Part shown: in pieces, positions 18,105-26,236 of the stretch | How the letters are laid out: each line of letters opens with the position of its first letter | Position numbering within the stretch: position 1 is the stretch's first letter | From: Nocardiopsis sp. CNR-923 | Lineage (GTDB): Bacteria; Actinomycetota; Actinomycetes; Streptosporangiales; Streptosporangiaceae | NCBI RefSeq assembly: GCF_001942255.1 | Contig: NZ_MKKC01000100.1 | Coordinates: 1-32,090 of the forward strand | Direction: 5' to 3' | DNA: 32,090 bases | The notes under the pieces: generated by a model | The model's input: only the letters and a program-made list of their open reading frames with translations | Database searches by the model: none | Told to the model about the DNA's origin: nothing | Program-made: the position numbers and the translations under genes

Positions 18105-19274
18105 ACGAGGACCGTTCCAGGATCAGCTACCGGACGCCGTCCGGGCGACGGGTGCCCTTCGCCGCGAGCCCTGTCCAGAACCCGGTCGAGGGCGTCCCGA
18201 GTGATTCCCCCCTGCTCCACGAGTCCGTGTGCGAGGAGAGGTCGGGGCGCGAGTTGCTCAAACTGTCCGTCGACCCGGCTCGGCACCAGCAGCCGCAGGA
18301 GCTGGTCCGGGCCTACGCGCCCTGGACGGGGAGATCATGGCCGGGGTCCGGATCGCCCAGGGGACGGACGCCCCCGGCCCGGTGGAGCTGCCCCGACTCA
18401 TCGGGTACCACGATGACCCCGTGCGCCCCTTCGCCCTCATGGAGCCGTACCGGGGCGAGCCCCTGTCCACCCTTCTGCACCGGCGTCAGCTCTTCGAGGA
18501 GGAGCAGCCGCTGTTCCGGCTCGGCCTGTTCCGCGCCCTGTACGTGATGCGTTCCCTGGGGTTGGTGCACAGGGACATCAGGCCGACGAACGTGCGTTGG
18601 GACGAGGCGCACCAGAGCGTGCAGCTGTGCGGATTCACCTGCGCGACCGTCGACGGAACGCCACGGGCGCCGGTGGGCCAGGGGCCGTGGGCCTCGCACG
18701 AACAGCGCGACGGAGTGGGAAGATCCGACCACAGGGACGATGTGTGGTCGGCCGCCCTGGTCCTCGTCCAGGCCCTCACCGGACACGACGTCGCGGGCGG
18801 GAACAGGCTCGCTCTGGAGGACCACCCGGACCTGGCCGTGGTCCTCAGGGGCGTCTTCGGCGGCTCGGCGCTCCAGCGGCCGGGCGCGGACGTCCTCCTG
18901 GGCAGGGTGACCGGGGGGACCTGCCCTATGTGAAGGGCGTCGGGAGGCATCTGGCGCAGGGCAGGGCCAGGTTCGACGAGGAAAGGGCGGTCAAGGGGGC
19001 CAAGTCGGGGCGCGGACCCGAACAGGCGGCGGTCGGGCGCCCGGACCTCGGCAGGGGGGATTCCCGGTGGTCCGAGGACGTGGTCGGTGCGGACGTGGTC
19101 GCCGAGGACGCCGCCCAGGAGGATCCCGTGAGCGCGCCCGACCAGCCGACCGGGGAGGGGCCCGCACGCCCCGATTCCGAGGTCCCGGGGTCGTTCGGCT
19201 ACTGGATGAAGGTGATCGTCATGCTCTCGGCCCTGGTCGCGTGTGCCGTGGCGCTGTTCGTCAACCTGGCCTGA
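18101..19274 (+). CDS. Tail-anchored kinase-like protein, probable pseudokinase (two frame breaks)
   Basis: The TTG start overlaps the previous stop (TTGA). Three frames join into about 391 residues: 18101 to about 18312, then to about 18915, then to 19274. The joins fit one C missing at 18312-18313 and one G missing from the six-G run 18913-18918. Kinase features: Lys54 in GRELLKLS (beta-3 lysine candidate), a catalytic loop HRDIRPTNV (18568 on) with the usual Lys replaced by Arg, and QLCGFTCA (from 18622) where DFG is expected, so the metal-binding Asp is lost. A C-terminal helix (VIVMLSALVACAVALFVNLA) ends the protein, leaving the rest in the cytosol. It is probably a scaffold or regulated adaptor rather than an active kinase. 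Confidence 0.72.
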
Positions 19275-19352
19275 TCGGAGGAGCCCGCCGGTGTTCCGTT
19301 GTCTCCCACCCCGTGCCGTCGGCACGTTCGACCGAGAGGCGTCACCCTTCCC

Positions 19353-20414
19353 ATGATCGAAACGACCTCGTCCACGTCGCCGACGGTGCGCTGCCCGATG
19401 TGCCTGAGCCGGGTGGCCCTCGACACCGGGCAGCTGTGGGTGCTCGACGGCAAGACCGGCATGCACCGGCCGCTGGATCTGCCGTCCGGCATCAACCCGG
19501 ACCAGAAGCGCCGCAGGTTGCGCCTGGCCAAGGTGCGCTGCCCCAACCAGATCGGCGAGTACCCCGAGCACTACCTGCCCTACCACTACGTCGACCAGGC
19601 CGAGGAACCCGTGGTGATCGCCATGGTCGGGGCGTCGGCGTCCGGGAAGACGCACCTGCTGGCCGCCATGATCGGCAAGATCCACGAGCAGGGGCTGAGA
19701 GGTTTCGGACTGTCCGTCTCCCCCCTGGACATCGCCGAGTACGAACACTTCACCAGTACCCATGTCCGCCCGTTCCTGATGGGCAACGCCGTGCTGCTGC
19801 GCACGAACCACGATGTCTGGGAATTCGTGATCGGACTCACGGTGGAGGACACCGATGACGCGGACTCGCCACCGCGGGCCGTCGTCTTCTTCGACATCTC
19901 GGGCGATGGCATGAGCGTCACGAGCCATATCGCCAAGCACGCCTTCTTCGACGTGGTGGACGGATTCATCTTCGTCGTCTCCCCGGAGGACCTGGAGAGG
20001 GATGATTCCGCGGCCGCCTTCTCCGCCGTACTCGACCTGGTGAAGGACAAGGAGGACAAGGCGGCGGTGGTGGTGCTGGCCAAGGCCGACCAATGCCGTT
20101 TCGACTATCCGGTGGACCGCTGGCTGCGCGAGGAGGAACCCACACTCGACCCCGCCCGCATCCGGGAGGAGAGCCGTGACATCTACTCCTACATCGTCGG
20201 CAAGGACAAGGGGGCCGGTTATCTGCGACCCTGGACGGAGGTCGGGCGAGTCGCCCTGCACGCCGCGTCCGCAACGGGGGCGCCGAGCAGTGATGACGAC
20301 ACGTCCCGCTATGCCCGCCCCGTCCGCCCGCGACGGACCGTCCAGCCCTTCCTCAGCCTCATGGCCATGACCGGCGTCAAGAAGGGCGCCGAGGCCGGGA
20401 AAGTGGGAGACTGA
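19353..20414 (+). CDS. P-loop GTPase with N-terminal Cys motif (TRAFAC/double-GTPase type)
   Basis: 353 residues from ATG 19353, with GAGAGG about 14 bases upstream. Residues 14-17 are CPMC and Cys63 sits in KVRCPNQIG, a reduced zinc-ribbon-like pair. The G1 loop is GASASGKT (93-100), G3 is DISGDG (181-186), and the place of NKxD is taken by AKAD (243-246), with Ala for Asn. Annotation pipelines usually call such actinobacterial proteins TRAFAC-clade or double-GTPase proteins. From memory, relatives occur with GTPase-associated partners in predicted biological conflict systems; I could not check this. There is no membrane helix. The gene is intact, and the next start lies one base after its stop, so it is tightly coupled. 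Confidence 0.83.
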   Translation: MIETTSSTSPTVRCPMCLSRVALDTGQLWVLDGKTGMHRPLDLPSGINPDQKRRRLRLAKVRCPNQIGEYPEHYLPYHYVDQAEEPVVIAMVGASASGKTHLLAAMIGKIHEQGLRGFGLSVSPLDIAEYEHFTSTHVRPFLMGNAVLLRTNHDVWEFVIGLTVEDTDDADSPPRAVVFFDISGDGMSVTSHIAKHAFFDVVDGFIFVVSPEDLERDDSAAAFSAVLDLVKDKEDKAAVVVLAKADQCRFDYPVDRWLREEEPTLDPARIREESRDIYSYIVGKDKGAGYLRPWTEVGRVALHAASATGAPSSDDDTSRYARPVRPRRTVQPFLSLMAMTGVKKGAEAGKVGD

Positions 20415-20415
20415 C

Positions 20416-21965
20416 ATGGGGGCGGGGCCGCCGACGGGGCCGGATCGCGCGCCAGGCTGCACCGGATCTCGTTCTCGTACGCCAAGCCGGGACTGAACTA
20501 CATAGGACTGGGGCCGGTGGCGACCTCCTTCACCAAGGACGTCCGGGACTACCGCCAACTGTCGAGGTGGGCGGAGAGTCTCAACGGCATCATCGCCCCA
20601 GCGCCGCCCTCCGACCGTCTGGCGCCCAGCCACTGGTACCGCCGGTACGAGGACGGGTCGGCCGTCCTTCTGCACCGGATCCCCGATCCCGCCTCCGCGG
20701 ACCGACGCGGAGACAGGGGACAGGCCGTCATCGGCCCGTCGATGTCCGTTCCCCTGGCGCTGCTCGCCGCGCTGGGAGCGTGGCCGGACCTGCGGGGGTG
20801 GCTGGACGGCGGAAACGGCCCGGAGCAGGGCTGGGGGGCCTACCCGGTCTACGTTCCCGACACCGCGATCGTGCCCATCATCGGCCCAGATCTGGATCGG
20901 GAGGCGGCGGCACAGCGGGGGCTCGTTCCCCTGGTCGCGGAAATCCTTCGTTCGCCTTCGAGACACATCGACATCGTGGTCACGGAGGATGGCCCGCTCC
21001 AGGAGGAACGGAACCGGCTGCTGCTCCTGTGGGGCGCCTACGTGACCCTGCGCGACGTCATCGGCACCGAGGAGCACCACCGTGGAACGCGGAGCGACTG
21101 GTCGTTCTCCACCCGGGAACCGTGGGCCGTCAGGGCGGGCGCGCGGCCCCGTTTCGCCTTCCGGGACACCCCCCCGAACAACCGCGCGCAGGACACGGCG
21201 GTTCTGGAGCTGCCCGAGCACGAGTCCCGAAGCGACGACTGTCGCCGCATCGCCCAGTGGCTGGTGGACCGGCTCACCACGGGGAGAGGAGCGCTGGCGC
21301 CGGTCCGCTCCGTCTCCAAGGAGGTCGGTCCCGGTCGCCACGACGCTCTGCTCGATCGGCTACGGCGACTCATCGTCGGGAACGGGGAGCCCGCGCCCGA
21401 GGCCGAGGAACCGGCACCGGACACCCGGACCCCGGAGCCCCCTGACACCGCGGCGGATGAGACGGCGGCGGCCGAACGGCGGGAACGGGACATCAGGGCC
21501 ATGGTGGGTCGGGGCATGTCCCATGTCCAGGACGCGCCGGTGCCCCCCGACCCCGAACCGGGGCGGGGCCAGAACCAGCGACCAAGCCACGACCGGGGCC
21601 GGGCGCCGTCGGGCGCCTCGTCTCCGGTCGGCTCCCCAACGGGTCCGTCCCGCGGTAGGCAGTGGCTGTCGGGCATCGCTCCCGTCCCGCCGGCCCTGGC
21701 GAGAACGGGTCCGGGCCGCACACGTACGAATCTGAGCCACCAGACCTGGGAGAAGCTCTGGGGAGAACTCCGAGACGAACAGGATGAACGAAGGATCGGC
21801 CTCCTGGCCACGGAGATCGTTCAACGCCACAACCTGACCTTCCATCGTCCGCTGGTGGTACGGGGACCCCTGCCGAAGAAGGTCACCCTTCCCCTGTGGA
21901 TGCTGACGGTGTTCCTGATGGTGCAGGTCCTGCTGTCGATCGCCCTGCTCGTCCTCGTCCTGTGA
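20416..21965 (+). CDS. Tail-anchored protein of unknown family, last gene of the cluster
   Basis: The ATG at 20416 follows GGGAG at good spacing, but the coding frame (open from 20415) is one base out of step; one G missing from the run 20418-20422 explains it. The alternative GTG at 20517 would cut off a strongly protein-like start (LHRISFSYAKPGLNYIGLG). Corrected length is about 516 residues. The first 300 form an alpha/beta-looking domain (for example PVYVPDTAIVPIIGPDL); a Pro/acidic linker (PDTRTPEPPDTAADE) follows. The C-terminus carries LSHQTWEKLWGELRDEQDER and a final hydrophobic helix, TLPLWMLTVFLMVQVLLSI and onward. It should face the cytosol, anchored by its tail. The function is unknown; position suggests a partner of the GTPase. 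Confidence 0.75.
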
Positions 21966-22206
21966 GGACTTCGCCGCCGATGCTTCCGGAGCCTGGCCAC
22001 CGTACGCGTCGGCCCCGTACCGGCTTCCCGGCGCCGGACCGGACACGGGGTTCTCCGGTGGCGCCCCTCCCCTCAGCGCGACCGATCTTCACCGGCTCCC
22101 CGTGTCGCCATGACACGGCCCGCGTCCTGCCCGATCATGGCCACCAGGAACGACCACCACGCCGGACCACGGTCCGGCCGAGAACTCTTCGGGGGCCACG
22201 ACCACC

Positions 22207-22404
22207 ATGCCGAACGCGGACCAGTCGCACGACGACGGACGGCCCAGGACCAACCAGCGCGGCGCCTCGGAGTCCGCGATCGCCTCCGTCCTGCACCGCG
22301 ACCCGCACCCCGGTCCGCAGCACTGGGGCGGGCCCCGCCCCCGCCGGGCCGAACGCGACCCCTTCCGTCTGCCCCGCCCCGCTGTCCCGCGCCCGACGAC
22401 CTGA
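22207..22404 (+). CDS. Small polar hypothetical protein
   Basis: 65 residues, starting MPNADQSHDDGRPRTNQRG, with a SESAIASVLHRD segment and a Pro/Arg-rich end. GGGGG lies about 11 bases before the ATG, a weak ribosome binding site. The frame ends just before a hairpin shared with the convergent PLD gene, which supports its being a real transcript end. There is no signal peptide or membrane helix, and no family recognised. The overlapping frame from 22110 reads less like protein. Confidence 0.42.
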   Translation: MPNADQSHDDGRPRTNQRGASESAIASVLHRDPHPGPQHWGGPRPRRAERDPFRLPRPAVPRPTT

Positions 22405-22446
22405 CTCCGGCCGCCGCGTTCGGGCCCGGGGCCCGTTGAACGGCCG

Positions 22447-22462
22447 GGGGCGCCCGCGCCCC
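22447..22462. terminator. Hairpin between convergent genes
   Basis: GGGGCG and CGCCCC pair perfectly around a four-base loop, 43 bases after the small plus-strand gene and 8 bases beyond the stop of the minus-strand PLD gene. There is no T run, as is common for actinomycete terminators. It probably works in both directions. Confidence 0.45.
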
Positions 22463-22469
22463 GCCGGAC

Positions 22470-23705
22470 TCAGAGGAAGGGCCGCCACGGAGCCAGGAAC
22501 AGTGCTCCGAACTTGGCGGCGAACGGGCGGTTGCGCCACTCCTCCAACGTCAGCTCGCGCGCGTTGGTGAGGTCGTTGGCGAAGACCTCCTCCAGGTGCT
22601 TGGCCACGCCCTCGTCGAAGATCTCGACGTTGATCTCGTAGTTCCCGGTCAGGCTCAGGCGGTCCACGTTGGCCGTGCCGACCGTGCTCCACTTTCCGTC
22701 GACGGTCGCCGTCTTGGCGTGCACCATGGCGCCCTGGTACAGCCACAGCCGCACCCCGCCGCGGAGCAGCGCCATGTACTGCCCCCTGGCCATCCAGTCC
22801 GCCATCACGTGGTTGGAGGCCTCCGGGACGAGCACGTTGACGTCCACGCCGCGCCCGGCCGCGTCCACCAGCACCTTGAGCAGTTCCCGGTCGGGGATGA
22901 AATAGGCCTGGGTGAACAGCACCCGGTCCTTGGACCGGTCGATCGCCTCCAGGAGCATCGCCCGGATCGGGTAGATGAGCTGCTCGGGCACGTTGCGGTG
23001 CACCCGCAGCCGCGCGTCCCAGTCGGTCTGCCCGATGTGGTCGAGGCGGGGCTGGTGTTCGCCCCGGTTCATGTTCCAGAAATCGACGAAGGCGTTCTCC
23101 AGCTCCCACGTCGCCGGTCCCGACACCCGCAGGTGCGTGTCCCGCCACTCCGTCGCGTACAACGAACCCACGTTGTACCCGCCGACGAAGCCGATCTCGC
23201 CGTCCACCGTGAGGATCTTGCGGTGGTCGCGGCCGGACTTGCGCACGTTGAGCAGCAGCACGCCCGGGCGGAAGGCCGGGTAGCGCAGCACGGACACGTC
23301 CGGCGGGAAGTCGAAGAAGGAGCGCGGCACGACGAGGTTGGCGAAGCCGTCGTAGATGACGAACACCTCGACGCCCCGGTCGGCAGCCTCGATCAGCGCG
23401 CGCTTGAACTCCCGGCCCACCTGGTCGTCCTTGAAGATGAAGGACTCGAACAGCACCCGGCGCCGTGCCCCGCGAATGGCGGCGAGCATGTCCTCGTAGA
23501 CGTCCTCGCCGTAGGTGTAGACCGTGGCCGTGGTGTCACCGAGCGGCAGCTCCATGGGCGCGGTCCTCGGGAATCGCGCCCGGTGTGGACGCACGCGTCT
23601 GCGCCACAGGTTCACCCCCACGGCCGCGGCGACCACCGCCGCCTGGCTCGCCAGGAACCCCGCCAGCGCCCACTTGGCCGCGGACACGAGGGTCGAGCGT
23701 CGCAC
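22470..23705 (-). CDS. Cardiolipin synthase-like phospholipase D family protein
   Basis: 411 residues. Two HKD motifs of the PLD superfamily are complete: HRKILTVD (His161, Lys163, Asp168) followed by GFVGGYN, and HAKTATVD (His329, Lys331, Asp336) followed by GTANVD. An N-terminal helix (about 11-34) would anchor it in the membrane. This arrangement (one helix, two HKD motifs, about 400 residues) fits bacterial cardiolipin synthases, which join phosphatidylglycerol to a second phospholipid; other phosphatidyl transfer reactions remain possible. It is a single-gene unit convergent with the small gene to its left. I see nothing damaged in it. Confidence 0.9.
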   Translation of the reverse strand: MRRSTLVSAAKWALAGFLASQAAVVAAAVGVNLWRRRVRPHRARFPRTAPMELPLGDTTATVYTYGEDVYEDMLAAIRGARRRVLFESFIFKDDQVGREFKRALIEAADRGVEVFVIYDGFANLVVPRSFFDFPPDVSVLRYPAFRPGVLLLNVRKSGRDHRKILTVDGEIGFVGGYNVGSLYATEWRDTHLRVSGPATWELENAFVDFWNMNRGEHQPRLDHIGQTDWDARLRVHRNVPEQLIYPIRAMLLEAIDRSKDRVLFTQAYFIPDRELLKVLVDAAGRGVDVNVLVPEASNHVMADWMARGQYMALLRGGVRLWLYQGAMVHAKTATVDGKWSTVGTANVDRLSLTGNYEINVEIFDEGVAKHLEEVFANDLTNARELTLEEWRNRPFAAKFGALFLAPWRPFL

Positions 23706-23738
23706 TGTCGCCTCCAGAACGGATCACACGCCGAACCA

Positions 23739-23758
23739 AGCCCGGTGGGTCCCGGGCT
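23739..23758 (-). terminator. Hairpin downstream of the methyltransferase gene
   Basis: AGCCCGG and CCGGGCT pair perfectly (seven base pairs) around a six-base loop, about 96 bases after the methyltransferase stop on the minus strand and just upstream of the PLD gene start. It probably ends the methyltransferase transcript. Confidence 0.45.
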
Positions 23759-23853
23759 CGGCCTCCCCGGCCTCGGCGTCTTCCGCGCGAGGTCGACGTC
23801 AACCGTATCCCGCGCTCGTCACGACGGTTCGCACCCCGGTCCGTGTCCTGGCG

Positions 23854-24645
23854 TCAGCGCCGCTCACGCAGGCGGCAGACCAGGAGTTCGGTGGTCGGGC
23901 TCTCGCGCCGTCGCCGCACCAGGCGGCGCTCCAGCGGGTAGAGGGCCGCGCCGGCCGCCCAGCCGGTCGGCGCGGTCACCGTCGCGGCGCGCAGGACGCC
24001 GCCCCACAGCTTGCGCCACAACAGGGAGGCGTCCACCTGGGCGTTCATGAGCACGAGCAGGGGAACGCGTCGGATCACGTCGAACCCGGCCTTGTCGACG
24101 GTTCCGGCGATCCATTCCAGGGTCCGGTTGACCTGGTGTTCCCCCCGCTGCTCGGGGCGTTGCAGACAGTTCTCGGAGATGACCAGGTGTCCGCCGGGGC
24201 GCACGACCCGGGCGAACTCCGCCAGTGCGTGCGCGTAACGGTCGTCGTCGGTGATGTGGAAGAGGACGTCCATGCACGAGACGGCGTCGAAGGAGTCGGC
24301 GTCGAAGGCGTCCAGTTCGGAGACGTCCTGACGGACGAACCGGTGGTCCGGGAAGCGCCCGCGCAGCCGCGCCACGGCGGCGTCGGTCATGTCGCAGCCG
24401 GTGACGTCGCCCGCGCCGAGCCGTTCCCACAGGCGCACGTAGAAACCGGTGCCGCTGCCCGCGTCGAGGACACTGCGTCCGCACGGGGCGAGGCGGCCGG
24501 CCTCGCGCAGGAAGACCTCCTCCCGCACGCGGTACATCCACCGGTTGAAGGGGCGTCCGAGCGCCCGGTACCCGACACCGCTCTCGGTCCAGTCGCCTTC
24601 GAGCCGGCGCTCCCAGAAGTCGCGGAGTTCGCTGTGCCTAGCCAT
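23854..24645 (-). CDS. Class I SAM-dependent methyltransferase
   Basis: 263 residues from ATG 24645. Motif I is VLDAGSGTG (residues 59-67), followed by a GCDMT acidic strand and an FDAVSCMDVLFH motif, then a VVRPGGHLVISE strand typical of methyltransferases of the UbiE/small-molecule type. The N-terminal helix (FWERRLEGDW) and a basic C-terminus with a moderately hydrophobic stretch (GWAAGAALYPLERRL) flank the core. The substrate cannot be read from the sequence. The longer frame to 25119 runs through the HAD gene on the other strand and is not coding. The gene is divergent from the HAD gene, with 202 bases between them holding both promoters. Confidence 0.88.
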   Translation of the reverse strand: MARHSELRDFWERRLEGDWTESGVGYRALGRPFNRWMYRVREEVFLREAGRLAPCGRSVLDAGSGTGFYVRLWERLGAGDVTGCDMTDAAVARLRGRFPDHRFVRQDVSELDAFDADSFDAVSCMDVLFHITDDDRYAHALAEFARVVRPGGHLVISENCLQRPEQRGEHQVNRTLEWIAGTVDKAGFDVIRRVPLLVLMNAQVDASLLWRKLWGGVLRAATVTAPTGWAAGAALYPLERRLVRRRRESPTTELLVCRLRERR

Positions 24646-24847
24646 GTACACACTGTCACACCGAGGTCGGCGTCCTGTCCGGACGCAGCGCCGTGCGGGC
24701 CCGGAAACCGTCCGCGCGGATGGGCTTCCGACGCTCCGACCGCCCCTTCGCCCTGACGTGCTCGGCGGCCGGGGTGGTCGAAGGCGTCCCCGCGACGCCG
24801 ACACGTGCCAGTCGAAACGGTCTGCGGGTGCGGGAATAATCCTGCCC

Positions 24848-25662
24848 ATGGTCTCTCCCCGGGTCATCGCGACCGATCTCGACGGCACCCTCCTCCGCCT
24901 CGACGGCTCCCTCTCCCCCCGCACCATCGACGTCCTGTCCGCCGCCGACGCCGCCGGTCTGAAGGTGGTCATCGTGACCGCCCGTCCGCCCTCGGCCACC
25001 TCCATGATCGCCGACCGGCTCGCGTGTTCGGCCGTGATCTGCGGCAACGGCGCCTTCACCCGCCTGCCCGGCCAGTCCGTGACCCGCGTGCGCGCTCTGG
25101 ACCGGGACGCCTCCGGCACCGTCGTCGAGAAGCTGCTCGCGGCCGTGCCCGACGTCGGCTTCGCCGTGGAGACCGGTGACGGCCTCGTCTACGAACCCTC
25201 CTTCGAACTGTCGGCGTGGGCCGCCGAGGCGCCGTGGAGCACGCTCGTCGGGTCCGCCGAGGAGTTGGTCGAACGCGCGACGCCCGTCGCCAAGCTGCTC
25301 GCACGGGCGGCCGAGACGCCCCTGCACTCGATGAGGGAGCAGGTCCAGGCCGCGATCGGCGCACTGGCGGAGGTCACCTACTCGGGCGGCAGCCGCCTGC
25401 TGGAGATGAGCGCCCCCGGCGTGACCAAGGGCAACGCGCTCGCCGAACTGTGCGGCGCCTGGAACGTGCCCGCCGAGGAGGTCGCGTTCTTCGGCGACAT
25501 GCCCAACGACCTGTCCGCGCTGAGATGGGCGGGGCACGGGTACGCGATGGCCAACGGGCACCCGGACCTGCTCGACCCCGCGCTGGGTCTGGGCGTGGCG
25601 CGTCCCACCAGGAGGACGGGGTGGCCCGGGTCGTGGAGGGGATCCTCTCCGGGCTCCGATGA
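24848..25662 (+). CDS. HAD-superfamily hydrolase, Cof type (frame broken near 25605)
   Basis: Motif I is ATDLDGTLL (Asp10 nucleophile, Asp12), motif II is the Thr of VVIVTARP, the motif III Lys is in GVTKGNAL, and motif IV is FFGDMPND, all in the order of Cof-type phosphatases with a C2 cap between motifs II and III. These enzymes dephosphorylate small phosphometabolites. The reading frame changes at the three-C run 25604-25606: the first frame becomes senseless after LGLGVARP, while the other frame gives HQEDGVARVVEGILSGLR and stops at 25662. One missing C restores about 271 residues, the usual length of the family. It is an ordinary gene outside the conflict clusters, which makes it a useful control for sequence quality. 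Confidence 0.85.
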
Positions 25663-25676
25663 GGGCGCGCGGCGTC

Positions 25677-25710
25677 GGTCGGCGCCGGGTGCTCCCGCGC
25701 CGGGCCGACC
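25677..25710 (+). terminator. Hairpin after the HAD hydrolase gene
   Basis: GGTCGGC (25677-25683) pairs with GCCGACC (25704-25710) around a G/C-rich interior that can pair further. It starts 15 bases after the corrected HAD stop and ends 19 bases before the next start, so it may separate the two genes. Confidence 0.4.
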
Positions 25711-25728
25711 CTCCTATGATCCGCTGGT

Positions 25729-26151
25729 ATGCACCGATTCTCCGAGCGGCGCCAGCCGCTGTTCGTCTACGGCACGCTCCTGTTCCCGGAGATCCTCGAC
25801 GCCCTCCTGGGCCGGGTCCCGGACGCCGAGCCCGCCTCCGTTCCCGGCTGGCGGGTGGCCGCGCTGCCCGGACTTGCCTACCCGGTGTTGGTCCCGGGCT
25901 CGGGCGCAGCCCCGGGCCGACTGCTCTCCGGGTTGTCGGAGTCCGAACGCCGGATCGTCGACGTCTACGAGGACGACTGGTACGACCTGCGCCCCCTGGT
26001 GCTGACCGACGGCCGCACGGGGTGGGCCTTCACCGCCACGGCCTCGGCCACCGTGTCCCCAGGGGACTGGGACGCGGGTGCCTTCGCCGCCGGGCACCTG
26101 GCCGCCTACGTCGAGGGGTGCGCCGCTCTTCGGGCCGAACTCCTCGGCTGA
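25729..26151 (+). CDS. Gamma-glutamylcyclotransferase / AIG2-like protein
   Basis: 140 residues. The signature LFVYGTL (residues 11-17) opens the cyclotransferase fold and forms the substrate loop; IVDVYEDDWYDLRPLVL matches the conserved [D.YE...Y.R..V] block that carries the catalytic Glu in the family. Such enzymes release 5-oxoproline from gamma-glutamyl compounds, or act as epimerase-like relatives; the substrate here is unknown. There is no signal peptide. No strong ribosome binding site precedes the ATG. It converges with the protease gene across a strong hairpin. Confidence 0.85.
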   Translation: MHRFSERRQPLFVYGTLLFPEILDALLGRVPDAEPASVPGWRVAALPGLAYPVLVPGSGAAPGRLLSGLSESERRIVDVYEDDWYDLRPLVLTDGRTGWAFTATASATVSPGDWDAGAFAAGHLAAYVEGCAALRAELLG

Positions 26152-26177
26152 CCCGGACCGCAGCGGAGCACGGACGA

Positions 26178-26213
26178 GCGGGCGCCGACCAACCATGGTG
26201 GGTCGACGCCCGC
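26178..26213. terminator. Strong hairpin between convergent genes
   Basis: GCGGGCG-c-CGACC (from 26178) pairs with GGTCG-a-CGCCCGC (to 26213), about twelve base pairs with one mismatch, around a short loop containing ATGG. It sits between the stops of the cyclotransferase-like gene (26151) and the protease gene (26237), so it should end both transcripts. Confidence 0.65.
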
Positions 26214-26236
26214 AGTACCGGGGACCGGTCAGTGGG

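Noticed and set aside
18486..21341. 951-codon open frame on the minus strand
   Set aside because: It is antisense to the kinase-like, GTPase and tail-anchored genes, with no domain content. Long antisense frames are expected in DNA of this GC content. The same applies to the frames at 13240-15507, 10262-12007 and 7988-9547 (minus) and 27827-30148 and 22596-24050 (plus).
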